In this document: piece after piece, positions 45,795-58,009 of the stretch
How positions within the stretch are numbered: the first letter of the stretch is position 1
How the letters are laid out: each line of letters starts with the position of its first letter
The notes under the pieces: model-generated
What the model was told of the DNA's origin: nothing
The model's input: the letters and a program-made list of their open reading frames with translations, nothing else
Database searches by the model: none
Source: Zhengitettix transpicula
Lineage: Eukaryota > Arthropoda > Insecta > Orthoptera > Tetrigidae
Direction of reading: 5' to 3'
DNA length: 64,000 nt
Assembly (NCBI GenBank): GCA_037074705.1
Contig: CM073590.1
Span: 92,124,947-92,188,946, forward strand
Made by a program: the position numbers and the translations under genes

Positions 45795-48115
45795 TCATTG
45801 TATGCTATTTACTTTATCTTCTAAGATTTTTTTTGTGATCTCTTGAATTCTTCTAGCTTTAAGTACTGAAGATGTCACCTCTTCTTCATCCACTTCTTCA
45901 TATTCCTGGAACTTAAGGATTCTTCTGCCGACACTTTTCTCGTGTTGGTTGTTTTTAATGGTTATTATTCCCTCTTTGAAACCGCATGTAGCTTTTTTCT
46001 CTACTAGCCAGTCTAATCCCGCACATACATTGATGTAGAATTTCTCTTGTGTTATATTGGCGTTGAACAATATTTGTTTATGTATCTTCGCTGCTTTTCT
46101 ACCAACTGCTGTACTCAGCTTACATTCATTAAAGGTATTTCTCCTAATACCAATCCGTTTTCTTCAGGATCTGGTAAAATTCCTGACTAATTCATGAATG
46201 ATTTGCGCAGTTGTCTAACACTATCCATTCTATTATTTCTTCACTTATCTTTGGGTGTACTCTAGCTAATTAAAAAGTAGCAACTTTCCCTCCTTTTATC
46301 TTTGATTCGGGTTCTTCCAGTAGGTTTTCTTTGTCCATTAGGATATTATTGTTGTCCACAAGTCCTTTAATTTTACTCCCCCCTGTGATTTAAGGCGCTC
46401 CACCTTGGAGTTCTGGGTTGCACCTGTTTTCAGTTTAAATTAGTGGTGTTTGAGGGTTCGGGTTTCTGTAATTCCTCGCGGTTATTAGTAACGTGAAAGA
46501 AGAGTGTTTCCCCGAAAAACTGTACTGCGCGAGGGATGACCGCTGTGGAAGGGGGAGGACCTCCTTTATAGGTGAGGGTGGACAATAGCTGGAGGGAAGA
46601 AGTGACAGTAGTTGTCGACTAGCTGGACTGGAGAGACGGTGATCGTGTATGAAAGTGGAAAACGTGGAGCCTGAAAGTGTTCCTGCATCCAGACGCCGAG
46701 CCCTTTGCCAGTAAAGTTGGCAGCTGAACCCACACATTTTTGTGTTCTGACCATCCCGCAAGGGTAAGCAGCTTACATACTGTCATTTCTTCCTTCTGGG
46801 CTCCTATAGTTTGCCCATACCTTTCTGTTAGGATCCTTCTGTTTAAAATATCTGTGTTCCTATGTTGGCGTTGTAGTTATTGCTGCCACGCGTACCTCGG
46901 AATTCTTCATATCTCGGACGTCTCCACGCCAATTGTATTTCTCTACAATCTTCAATTGTTTTGTTACTTTTGTCCTTACTGTAGGTTTCTTCTCGAGGAT
47001 ATCTATTTTCAGAGACCCTCTGCTCGTCCTTACTTTTGTCAATAGCGTCCCACGCGTTAAGAATATTTGATAACTCTTCTACAGTTTCGATTTTTACTGT
47101 GATCACAAGGCGTAATATTTCTGTTCCGAAATGCCTACTCAAAGCTATCACGAAGCTCGACGCAGGTGGCGGGTGGTCTAAATATTTCTTCTTAGTGTTT
47201 GAGTTCGGAGTAATTTCCCCCCCCCCACTTCTTTAAGTGCATTGAAACTTTTACGAGTGACTCATACCAAAAACTCACTTAATCTCCTAAACATTTTCTG
47301 TACCATATATTCATGTAATCAACTGGTAATTCTTTCAGTTTTGAAAATTTTCTTATCGTTAAATTAATGAAGTTCTAATTCCATACACAAATGTGATCCC
47401 AAAGTACTTTCTTTTTCGTTCACCTCGTTGTTTTCCATCCCTTTCTTCTTTAATTCTTGTTCACTGGTTCCCAATATTCATAATTATTTCTTCACTTCTT
47501 CCATTTTTTTATCGATTTCCTCTACTTACACATTTTCAGACTTTTCGAAGCATTTTGTTATCTTATTATTACATTCCATCTGATATCGTCGCTGGTGTTC
47601 CGTTATTTCTAAATTCAGTTCCTCTTCCCACGATTCTAATCGTTTTTCTACTTCAGCTTGTACAGATTGTACTTCTCGTTCAAAATGAACTGTTTTATGC
47701 GTTTCTTCTTTTACTATTGTGTCTAATCTATGCATTTCCTTTCGAAAGACTTTACATCGTATTTATCCTCTATTAACATCAACGTGTTTTCGAATTACAT
47801 CGTACGTGACTCTAATTTTTTTTATTGTTTTTGGTACATACTTTCTAATTTCTTCTTAACTTCTGTTTATCTTTCTTCTAACCTAACTAACTTACCATCT
47901 TGAGCATCTAATCTCGCATTTAATATTTCAAACTGAGCTTTCTTTTCTTTTCCTAACTTGATTAAGGAAAATGCATCTGAATTGGTAGGACCTTGGGAAT
48001 CCATAGGAAAATTTTCGTTTACTGCACAAGGGGAAAGAGGAATATCATTAACCTGTTCTTGGGTCCCGTTTTCAGAATTACCCGTATAATTGGTTTCTGC
48101 TTCGGAATCTGACAT
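45795..48115 (-). pseudogene. Decayed gag-protease region of a Ty3/Gypsy-like LTR retrotransposon
   Basis: Minus-strand pieces in order: an N-terminal segment (47867-48115, MSDSEAETN... with an acidic start and heptad-like coiled coil); a charged helical segment (47526-47735); and a gag C-terminal part (46843-47151, ALSRHFGTEILRL and TVEELSNILNAWDAID). Last is a retropepsin-like part with a degraded active site VLDNCANHS (+ 46195-46225; family motif D-T/S-G) and INVCAGLDWLVEKK (about 46000-46030). It contains stops, frameshifts and a run of ten C (47218-47228). No zinc knuckle, reverse transcriptase or integrase follows; similarity stops at about 45795. A PBS-like sequence stands upstream at 48352-48370. 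Confidence 0.7.
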
Positions 48116-48351
48116 TTAACTTTCTAATTATTTTGCCTGAACTCAATATCATACAGTTAACCACCGAAATTATTGACAATTCTAATCTACCAAATGCCTA
48201 TGATTATTCAACCTAAGTACTATATATGTATAGTTCTAAGATACATACTAATGATTAAATGAATGTGCTTGTGGCAAAACCTTTAATCGTTCGAATATGC
48301 GTCGTGGCTTGAATTTACTTTAGCTCTACTGAATAGCAAACATTTATACGG

Positions 48352-48370
48352 CCCCACGTTAAGACGCCAT
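48352..48370 (-). promoter_or_regulatory. PBS-like site upstream of the gag remnant
   Basis: TGGCGTCTTAACGTGGGGC on the minus strand closely resembles the tRNA-Lys1,2-type PBS and stands about 235 bp before the gag start. It is preceded by AAACA and AAA, so the 5' LTR should end near 48374. That LTR is not cleanly recognisable and is interrupted by an M copy at about 48510. Confidence 0.6.
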
Positions 48371-48510
48371 TTTGTTTATGCGTACAATAACTGAATATAC
48401 ATATACAAATATTCAACTTTAATGTACAAACACAAAGGAAATATTAACAAAAATATCCCGTTCTCAGATGGATCCACGGAACATCGGTATCGAAAAACAA
48501 ACTTGACGAT

Positions 48511-48836
48511 GCTGAGGGACCTCGGCCTGTTTCGAGAGGTGCCGTTCCGGGGTCGCAGACCTTGGGCATGCGGTAAGAGTAGTCCGCTATTCCCATTGGA
48601 TATTGTCGGCCAGCTGCCTCCTAAACTGGTTTTTCTAGGGTTTCCCTGAATCACTTTTAGGTGAATTGCCGGGTAGGATCCTTAAATCATAGCCCGGGCG
48701 CCCTAGTTATCCCTAGGTTACCTTGCTCTCTACCTATCCGCATCCCCCCTTTCACTCCATTTCCTATGCTATAAGAGGGAAGTTGCCACTATGTTTATTA
48801 CCCTATACATAGCCTGTCTACACCCCAAAAAAAAAT
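48511..48836 (+). mobile_element. Retroposon M, internally deleted copy
   Basis: Starts near CTGAGGGACCTCGGCCTGTTTCGAGAGG. It lacks about 115 bp between CCTAAACTGGT and TTTTCTAGGG and ends CTGTCTACACCCC plus A9. It lies in what should be the 5' LTR of the gag-bearing element. Confidence 0.85.
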
Positions 48837-48839
48837 TGC

Positions 48840-51535
48840 CAAGGAGCAACATTGTCTAGCCCCGATGTTTGTAATCCTGGCCTCATTAATTCTTAAAAAT
48901 AATTCAACCTAAAACTCATACCATAAATTTAACGTTATCAGCATATTTAAAAATGCAGTAATTCAAGTTTAGTGACAAATTATTCCGTCGTAAAATTAAT
49001 AGAAAAATATTAAATACAGTGGTAAAGAATGTCTGCTGGCGGCCCGCGATATCAGTACACCAAGGAGGTTAACTTGACGGACATACTTGTTTTCCGCACG
49101 TAAGAAATAAACACGATAAAAAATCATTAAAACACACAAAACAAAGTAAATTTCGAAAACGGTGACTGGCGTAAAATAACATGATACACCATAAATTTTT
49201 TTTAAAAAAAACTTGAATCTGATAAGGTCGCAAATTAAGCGATGCAACGTTGTTAATTTAATAAATTCTTTTTTTGACTTAAAATTAGCCGATGTTTATT
49301 TACAAATTAGTTGTTATTCGGCCCGGCACAAAACTTTATACATACGACAACTAGTGACTGTCAATAATAAACATAAATCATCAACCACGCCTAAGTAGAA
49401 TAAGTTTGCAACAACCGTGCAATAACGGAAAGTCAACGAATTATAAATTAGTCGATATAAAAATAATCCAAAAAAAAGACAAACTGAACGAAAAAATAAA
49501 TAAACGAACGTATACATTCGCGTTGCAACTATCAAGAAAATAAATATGATTCTTAGAAACCCAAATGACGAGAATATGAATAGAAAACCAAAATTAAGGT
49601 GAGAATACGGCATAACAACTTAACAATCCAGTAACAAATTAAATGAAACCATCGCCTATTATATTTGTCTACAACGTAAATAACTGTAAACAAATGGTCG
49701 AGTACGTGAATTATACCCTAGAAAAAGAGCAGTACACCAGTTAAGTCCACTCAAATAATACAATTAAAATTAATATTAACACGCCTGATTTACCGAAACA
49801 TAATCACACAACTAAAATATGACTAAGAATTCCATTTATAAAAATAGACAAGCGAATAGTAATCAGAAATATGAATCTCTCAATGTCGGAAAACGGTTTA
49901 AAGAGGAAATAGAACAAAGGAGGTAAAAAATCCGTAATATATTAAACATCAGATATAAAAAACTAAAAAGCCATTACCATAGTTTTTATCCATACGTAAC
50001 GTCGTAAAATCATAAATTATGACATCAAATACGTACGCAATAGGAGAATCAGAGTTGAAGCCCCAAGAAAGAGAAACACAATAGCACAGTGCACCAGTTA
50101 TCAATTGTATGGGAATACAAAAATGTATTGTAGAAGACCATATTCATATAAATGTGGGAACAATAAGATAACAAAAGACTAAGAATACAGTGAAAGCGCC
50201 AGGTAGATGTTCTCTTTGCTTCTGAACTCACAAACGTAGTTATCTATCAAAACCTACAAAAATATTCTCTTATAATATCCAATATCAGGAATCCACAAGC
50301 ATAGCAGAACCAATATAAGTTCTTTTGTCAAAAAATACAGAGAAATGTCACGGTTGGATGAAGGTCTAAAATATCACGAGACAATAAATTATTGTTTTAC
50401 AAATGTAACACTGATCTTATATGTACTTCATACAATTTTTGGGATTCAAAAGACCTCTACAATAATAATATAAAAATAATATAAAGAATACAGTCTAAAA
50501 TATCTAATGCACTAATACACCATAGTTCGTGTCGAACTTTATGAACAATGATATGAACATTCCAATTAAATGCCCAGGAAATGAAGAGCCATTCCGTATT
50601 CTACTTCATGTATAACGATCTGAACATTCCATTCATTACCAAGGAAATGTTTAATGACAGGTTAATGAACAAGTAGCAGAAATAATCAATTCCCCTACCA
50701 ACATAAAGTCTACGGACCTAAAGCCAGAGTTGCACGGAACGAACTAACTGAACCAAACCTACGAACGGCAGATTAGGGACTGATGAATGGACAATTACTC
50801 TACTCATTCTAAAACGCTATATACATTTTACATATTGCTATATAATTGTTTTATGTTGGAAATTAGCAGCCATATAGAATAGAATATAGATAAAATTGTA
50901 AATTATTCCGAAAATTATTTAATAATTAAGCTAAGTAGCTTAAACACTTTGCAAAAAATTTTTAACTTAATTATTCCTGAGCCCATATTAAAATATTTAA
51001 TGAAACTAACATACAGGAAAGGAATTTATTTTATTTAAGGTTTGTAATAAAATAAATGTTATTAAATTAATGCAATTGACTCCTAACTTTTGATTTTTGT
51101 AAATTAATTAAATGAAGATATCATTTATCTTTAATCATTTTTTAATAACAAATTAAATTAAATTAGGGGAATGAGTGTAAGTGGTTACAATGACCTGTTT
51201 TTTAACTATTTAAATTAATTATCTATTAGACAAGTTTTCTGACCTTAATTGAAATTAAAAACTACTTTTTGTCGTAATATTGTGGGAGTCCAATGAGTGA
51301 TAGTTATTTTCACGGCTATTTCAATTTGTAATTTAATTCGGTGTTAATTCCTAGGATCTGAATTTCGACGTCTGCGAACTTTCCGTTATGTTATCTTTCC
51401 GCTGTGGCTGTTTTGGTTGTGGTTCTGCTAACGAGATCTCTTCCAAAGGAAAGTGAAGGTGTTTAATTACCACTAACAAAAACAATTTTTTTTTGCAATT
51501 CACTTGCTTATTTGTAAGTCAAAGGTTAACTACCT
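48840..51535. other. Long AT-rich stretch, nothing recognised
   Basis: No coding signal supported. A weak local repetition around GAACATTCCA (50549-50640) is the only structure noted. Confidence 0.45.
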
Positions 51536-51540
51536 ACCGT

Positions 51541-51665
51541 GGAAAAAGTATAAGGATCGAACCCTGACATTCGCCTAAAAGTCATACAGGATAAACCGTA
51601 GAAAACCTGCAATTGGTAGGTACTTGACCCACGCCCTCCCGATGGCGACAGGGTAATTTTTTTTG
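51541..51665 (-). mobile_element. Retroposon M, short fragment
   Basis: Matches the middle of the family (CATTCGCCTAAAAGTCATACAGG, ACCTGCA..GGTAGG, CCACGCCCTCCCGATGGCG). Confidence 0.75.
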
Positions 51666-52016
51666 TAGGGCCGTTGGTGCTTACTGGTAATACTAGAATT
51701 TCAACGTACATTCTTATAAAAAATTTAGTCTATTAAAATTTTCATTCCTTTTAAAAAATCATTAATGATAGAATTAATTATGTAAGCTTCTTGCAAGTTT
51801 CCATACTGACTAAAATCAATTATTTGCACAATTTTTGGACGAGTAAATCATTTCATATTTAAATATCAGTAGCTAAACATATTTTTATTTTAAATTTAAA
51901 ATATGTTTTATAATTATACTACGAAGTTTCTTATTTCGTCAAGTGAATTCAAATAAATATATCAATTTGTCCAATGTAAATAATCTTGTCTAGCAAAATT
52001 CATATCCTTATCTATA

Positions 52017-52750
52017 GTAACATACTACATGAGCGTAATACACGTGATGGTAACTTACCTTTAATAGCGTAGCAATGGATTTGAAACGGGGGACGTGGAA
52101 GGATACAGCAAGGTAGCCAAGGGTTACCTAGGTTTTTTTTCAGGTAACAGGCTACATGAGGGTAATCCGCATGGTGGAAACTCCCCTTTAATAGCATAGG
52201 ACGGGATTTGAAAGGGGGGATGCGGAAGGGTAGAGAAAGGTAGCCAGGGGTTAACTTGAGCATTCGCGTAAAAGTAATGCAGGACAAACCCTAGAAAAAA
52301 CTGCACTAGGTAGGTTTGGCATTGGGTACTTGTCCCACGCCCTTCCGATAGCGGGAGAGGAGTTTACTGTGGGGACGCAGCATTCCCTTCTCCGTTCCTC
52401 GAACAGTTTAGGACGCAGCTGGCCGACTGTTCCGATGGGAACAGCGAACAACTCTTACCGTATGCCAAAGGTCTGCGACCCCAGATCATACTCCTCTCAA
52501 AACAGGCCGAGGTGCCTCGGCATGTGGGAACCTTAGTTAAAAAAACCAGTGGGATGTGAAGGCATCACCAAAGGTAGCCTCCGCCAGAGCTCTCTGGGAA
52601 GGTTCACCTGCGAGAGAATCCTCTCGCAGGCTTCTTTCTTGGTTAACTAGGGTCCCTGGGCTGTAGTTTTAAGGATTCCATCCGACAATTCGCCTAAAAC
52701 TGATTTAGGGAAAAACCCTAGAAGAACTTGCATCAGGTAGGTAGAATTTC
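52017..52750 (-). mobile_element. Older M copy split by a younger M insertion
   Basis: The 3' part is 52017-52132 (CATGAGCGTAATACACG...GGTTACCTAGG) and the middle part is 52641-52750 (GGTTAACTAGGGTCCCTGGG...CATCAGGTAGG). They join in family order once 52133-52640 is removed. Confidence 0.85.
52133..52640 (-). mobile_element. Full-length retroposon M (508 bp) with tail and target duplication
   Basis: A8 tail (+ 52133-52140). Flanks GGTTACCTAGG (52122-52132) and GGTTAACTAGG (52641-52651) form an 11-bp target duplication with one difference. Read on the minus strand, the first 100 bp form a head with a 10-bp perfect stem (CCTGCGAGAG / CTCTCGCAGG, + 52607-52630), a 6-bp stem (+ 52584-52597), a T7 run and a third hairpin (GCCGAGG / CCTCGGC). 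The shared body follows, from CAGACCTT..GGCATACGGTAAGAG to the CATGTAGCCTGTTACC end. No open frame spans it. Non-coding size, tail and target duplication make it SINE-like, mobilised by a LINE. The A box TGGCGGAGGC is only a possible match and no good B box was found. Confidence 0.8.
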
Positions 52751-52755
52751 CTAAA

Positions 52756-53900
52756 ATATATGAGATATTAATTAATTTACAATTTCGTTGTTAATTTTCC
52801 AAAATTGCAATATGTAACATCAAATGTTCAGAAAAAGTAATACTATTAATAAATTATCGTAATGTCAAAATTTCCATCTTTAACACTCCAATTAAATATA
52901 AGTGTTTTATAAAGATGCAATAACTGTGTTTGTTTGAGGTATTGTCGTTGGTTAAAAGCGATGTGAAAGCGACTGGTTAGGTATTTTTCCTGTTGTCCAT
53001 TGTTCATCTTTATTGGTAAAATACCGGTGCCTCTACTCAGATGAAAATAGAGTAATTTCAGCATATATTTACGTACATGCAATAGTGAATCCAAAATCGA
53101 TGTCCATCTATCACGATTAATTTGTTTTCTTTACATCGTTGTTATATAGACTATGTAATGTTTTCAGTGCTATTTTGAGTCTAAATTCCGAAATTTCCAA
53201 AGCCTCATTTCAACTGCTTTGCCAGTTGCCGCAAACGCGCTGAATATTTTTCACCTATCAGTTTAAAACGTTAAAACGTAAAATTCTGTCAGCTTCTCTT
53301 TTTATAGATATGCGATTATCAATAAAATAAAATATTTGTTGTCATGAGTAGGCAACTAATCATCTGCACAATAATCTTACGGAATAAGGTACAAATAGTA
53401 TTAAATAACCGTTGTTTCATTCACATCCAGTTTGTCGAGGATGATTTTTCCATGATTCTGAAACAAACGTAATGGTTGGTAGAATATTAGCTTAATACTC
53501 ATGGAATTAAACCGCTACTTCACCTGTGTAAGAAAGAACAGATCCGAAGTCGTGGGGTAAGGTTGTTTACTGAGACCCTTGATTTCATAAATAATCTCAC
53601 TTTAATTGATTATTAATTTAGTTTGATATAAATTTATTTGAATTTATTAATAAAATTAAGGTGGTTCACAAATAAATTGAGCCGAATTATTTGTAATTCA
53701 CAAACACACATGTACAAAATGAGCACAGTTAAATATGAAATCTCTCAGGGTGGAATGCGAACAAAGAATAATGAAATGATATGGATATGGATATGTTTTT
53801 TTAAAGAAAGGTAATGAAAGTTAATCGTGGAATTTGCTTACGTAACCAGAAAATCCTCCATCGTCCCCGGTCAAATTTTGCCACAACATGGCTTTGAAAT
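52756..53900. other. No recognised gene
   Basis: AT-rich, nothing supported. Confidence 0.5.
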
Positions 53901-53909
53901 TCGCAACCT

Positions 53910-54240
53910 CCTGGATGAGCATAGCAGCATATTTTTCTGCAACTCGGTTCTACGACCGTCCAATCTGTTCTACGAACAAATTCCTCGCTGTCCCCCCAAG
54001 AAACTCCTTACTTTCCCTGCTACATCTGCGCTGCCCATTCAGTTCCACTGCCCAATGACCGCTCGCTGCGTTGCTCAGACAAAAAACTGTCCATCCCACT
54101 TCCCGACGTCGTTCATTTCTTTATAGAAGCTAATTATTTACTCTTGGTGCGCACTTTGTATCTGCTGGTGTTATATATTATATAAAAATTTATACTCCAA
54201 ATTATAAATGAGGGATGCGATCATACCACAGTAGTGTCAC
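53910..54240. repeat. Old dispersed repeat, copy 2 (partner at 9.1 kb)
   Basis: Shares the block order described for 9122-9440. A 99-codon plus-strand frame over it is not matched by the partner's frame. Confidence 0.6.
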
Positions 54241-54770
54241 GTAGTGAAACTCGGGTCAGATACACAATAGCTAGATCGGAATCAAGGCATATAATCTAGA
54301 AGCCTTGCATCACGCGTTGTCTAATTACATTCATTGAGATTCCTAAATCTGATTGACAACTCAAATATTCTTCACAGTTGTTTGATAGATCACCATCATA
54401 CGTTCTGTGTAAGAAAGATATTCGTGTCCTGGAGCCGTTTGAGCCACAAGAAGCGTGATTGATAAGATGCAGCGGTGTCCCTCGAGGACTTCCGAGTGAG
54501 TACCCTTCCATTAGCAAAAGCGTTCGGCGGATACCTATTCATCGACACATGTCGAAGAGTGATGGCGCCAACAGACTGTCGTGGAACCACGGCGGCTGCG
54601 ACGCTGCGGCTGAAAGTCTGCTTCCCAGAAGATATTAAGCAATCAATTACCAGAGCACTGTGTGTTGCCAGAAGCCCCGCCCGCCTCTGTCAGTCGGGAA
54701 GAAGAGAGATGTCGACGAGGAACCAATTTCTTCTCTGATTCTCAATCTTAGTAATAGCATCCTCGGCAAA
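54241..54770. other. GC-rich patch with open frames on both strands, function unknown
   Basis: 54400-54740 is much richer in GC and CpG than its surroundings. A plus frame at 54475-54738 (87 codons, MSLEDFRVSTLPLAKAF...) and minus frames (54296-54517, 54396-54590) overlap. None has a recognised domain. It may be an exon or an unrecognised repeat. Confidence 0.25.
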
Positions 54771-56072
54771 ATTGACGGTTTGCTTATTGCCCCTCAAGTG
54801 GCCAAAAAAGAAAAACTATGTTGTTTGATCAATAACAACGCGATCTGTGTGTAATATAAATTGGAACGATTTCTCGATTTGTTTTTATTGTAAATAAACG
54901 TAAAATTTCCTAGTGCGTAAGTGATTCAAATTAGATGACAATAAATACTGAAGCACTGTATATCGCCTGCCGCAATATTTGTTATATACGTTTCTGTGAT
55001 TTATTGGACAAAAGTAAAAACCCAATAAATGGAAATACTCTATATAGATATAATGATTTTAGTGCATAATTCTCCGTACCATAGTATATTTATTCCCAGA
55101 ATTCTTAAAACGTATTGCAATATTATTATAATTTTTGGTATGCAATTAGTCTAAAGATGAGCTTTCTTCTTCTTATACTACCTATACACACCGCCTTACT
55201 CGAAAGTAAATCAAATTACACATTTTCCGAACGCCTATAAAATATATTTAAATAACTAAATATGTTGTTATTACACTCGTGCAGGAGCCAGTAAAAGGTT
55301 AATGTTTTAAAGAATTTCTTTTATTTCATTTTCATTATACATTTTACTTGATCAACGAATAGAATTATTTTAACTTTATCTATTTAATATATTTAATTAT
55401 TTTTATTATTATTTATAGTTTATTATAATAAGTGTCTCCGCCTCTCCTAACTGTCGGTTTTCTTAATATCCGTTTCTCATTTTTATAATTATTCCTAAAA
55501 TTAGATAAATTCTTTAAATCTGCTGCATGGGTGTTAGTTTTACACTTCAACTATTTATCGATCCTTTCCGTAAATGAATAATAATGAAAGCAAAGTATAA
55601 TGAAATTAGATTGAGCGATATTATTCTCTGAAGGACCTTTGTGACAAATTAATCCATACGTCTTCTTGTAATAGTAAGTATTTTAAGAAAAGAGTACGCT
55701 TCGTCGTTCACTGTCGATCCAGAAATTCTCTTTTATAGGCTAAACAAACATATATAAAATTCTATTTACTATTAAAAATATGTATGTACCATAGTAAGTA
55801 GGCACTAGAATACTTTTAAATTTTATATTTTGCGTTTAAAACGAAAAATTCAAGAAAAACCTTGTAACGGCAACTTTGCTTTTTCTTAAAAATTCAATAT
55901 CCTCCTGCAGTTGGAGAATGACAGGAAAGTTTATACCCCCTAGGTTTTTAGGAAAAATGTTCGAAATTTAATTGAGTATAAGTTTAAAATAACTTTGTGT
56001 TTTTATGTTTCATTAAAAATTAAAACCTAATAACTATTAACTCAGAAAATGAAATTAAAATAAAAATGAATA
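54771..56072. other. AT-rich, nothing recognised
   Basis: No coding or repeat signal supported. Confidence 0.5.
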
Positions 56073-56082
56073 AATACAGAAA

Positions 56083-56513
56083 GTATGTTTTGAGAGGTGT
56101 ATGTTCCGGGGTCGCAGACCTTGGGCATACGGTAAGAGTTGTACCCTATTCCCATTGGAATAGTCGGCCAGCTGCCTCCTAAACTGGTCGAGGCACGGAG
56201 AAGGGAATGCTGCGTCCCCACAGCAAACTCCTCTCCCGCTATCGGAAGGGCGTGGGACAAGTACCCAATGCCCGACCTACCTGATGCAGGTTTTTCTAGG
56301 GTTTTCCCTGCATTTCTTTAGGCGAATGCCAGGTAGGATCCTTAAACCATAGCCCGGGGGCCCTAGTTAACCCTTGGCTACCTTCCTCCACCCTTCCGCA
56401 TCCCCCTTTCAGATCCCTTTCCTATGCTATTAAAGGGGAGTTGTCCAAAGTGGATTACCCTCATGTAGCCTGTTGCCCTAAAAAAATAAAAATAAAATAA
56501 AAAATGTAAAAAT
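56083..56513 (+). mobile_element. Retroposon M, 5'-truncated copy with tail and target duplication
   Basis: AATACAGAAA flanks it exactly on both sides (56073-56082 and 56514-56523). It starts at GTATGTTTTGAGAGG, lacking the hairpin head. It ends CATGTAGCCTGTTGCCCT followed by an A-rich tail of about 35 bases. This is the clearest single insertion of the family. Confidence 0.9.
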
Positions 56514-56524
56514 AATACAGAAAT

Positions 56525-57890
56525 TAAGTTTTTGTTAAAAAGATGCGCTCTGGTAATTATTGAAATTCTTATTCTTCATGGATTAATAGGCAAATTTGGC
56601 AAATAAGCTAGTTATATTTTTGTCCCTCTTGGTACTGAACTTACTATTTACATTTCTTGGTGTTTCCTGCTTTATTGGTGGAGGTTCTGCGATTATAGCA
56701 CGACGTGTAGGCTCCATATCGTCCTGTTACTCGAAGTCGATCGTAGCTCTCACACTCAGTCACTGCGTCTCTCATGCACTAACATCAGCCCATCTCCCTC
56801 ACAGCTGAAAAAACCTAACATCTCTTTCGTGTTGCAACAAACGACTTTCTCAATATTCAAACTGCTTTCTCACGATTCAAAAACAAAATTCTTCTCCAAT
56901 CTCGAATTTTCACCCTCGAAACCTATCTTTCCCCTTCCATCTCTCCAACTTCTCTCTATTCTCACAGGCAGTTGTTACTCCGGAGACAAAGAAACAGCTA
57001 GACGCTTCTTGCTTCCAAGAATTTCCGAGCCTAGTTTCACTTTTATCTCTGCCGAATTCCGGCGTCTGCCTCAATAACACTCATACAGTGAGTGAACCTT
57101 TAAACTAATTGTAAATGGTCTCCATTACAACCTTGGCCACTATTTATAACTGAATAGACTTTTCTATCAACTCATTTTCTATGTATGAACATACGAATAA
57201 TAATCGTTCGTCGAACAAAAGAACATGTAAGTTTTTTTTAATCTTGCAGCATTAATATTTTTAAATTTTGTAAGTAGTGCAGCATTACCATTTCTGAGTT
57301 CCATTTCCAAACGTTATTATGAAGTTTTTCCTTTGGAAAATAACCGAATCAAACTTGCACAATTATTTCATAAATTCGGCTAACACAGACAAAAATGTGT
57401 GAAAACCATTAAAAACAATTTTAGTTATAAATTTACAATCTACAACTTCACAGAATATTAAGCAAGTATGAAGTAACGGATACATACATTATTACATTAT
57501 TTCAATTTCGTTTTTTCGGAGATATTTTAGCTATACTCGATTTAGCTGCCAGTAATATATAATTGCTCCTCGAGTTTACTTTTAGGGCTAGTAATTTGCT
57601 TGTGATGGATTTTCGTTACGTTTTTACTATTACAAATGGAACATCGGAGATCGTCATTATTTAAAGGAAATTAAAGCCAAATTTTATTCAACGTAATAGC
57701 CTATAACTTTCAATTGTTTTGGGTATTAGTAATTATTGTAATTTGCACGTTATTCAGCCACAATATAATACATTTCCTGTATCCCAATTAGCAGTAAATG
57801 CATCTCGGAATGGAAGCATTGCATTACCCGATTAATTCTCGTTAACTAATGTGGAATATTGCTAATTGTGTTTTTTCACCTCAATTAATA
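56525..57890. other. Mostly AT-rich; a pyrimidine-rich patch of unknown nature
   Basis: 56640-57075 carries adjoining plus-strand frames of 70 and 82 codons with strong C/T bias and no recognised domain. The rest is AT-rich. Confidence 0.4.
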
Positions 57891-57891
57891 G

Positions 57892-58007
57892 AATTGGAAG
57901 ACATTACAGAGACTGCAAAAATGAAGTCTGTAAGCAGCAAAATAGAAGTTAAAATTGAATACGAAAACGCGAAGAGGAAACAAAATTATAAACATTTTGA
58001 TAAGTAA
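57892..58007 (+). CDS. Possible short terminal exon (speculative)
   Basis: After a pyrimidine-rich run and AG (TTTTTTCACCTCAATTAATAG) a frame reads LEDITETAKMKSVSSKIEV and ends KHFDK-stop. AATAAA starts about 2 bases after the stop. Lys/Glu-rich composition and the splice-like and polyadenylation-like borders suggest an exon. There is no upstream exon in sight and no recognised domain, so chance is a serious alternative. Confidence 0.2.
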
Positions 58008-58009
58008 AA

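Noticed and set aside
47393..47776. 127-codon plus-strand frame
   Set aside because: It is the shadow of the gag remnant on the minus strand and is very rich in Phe/Leu from antisense Lys/Glu codons.
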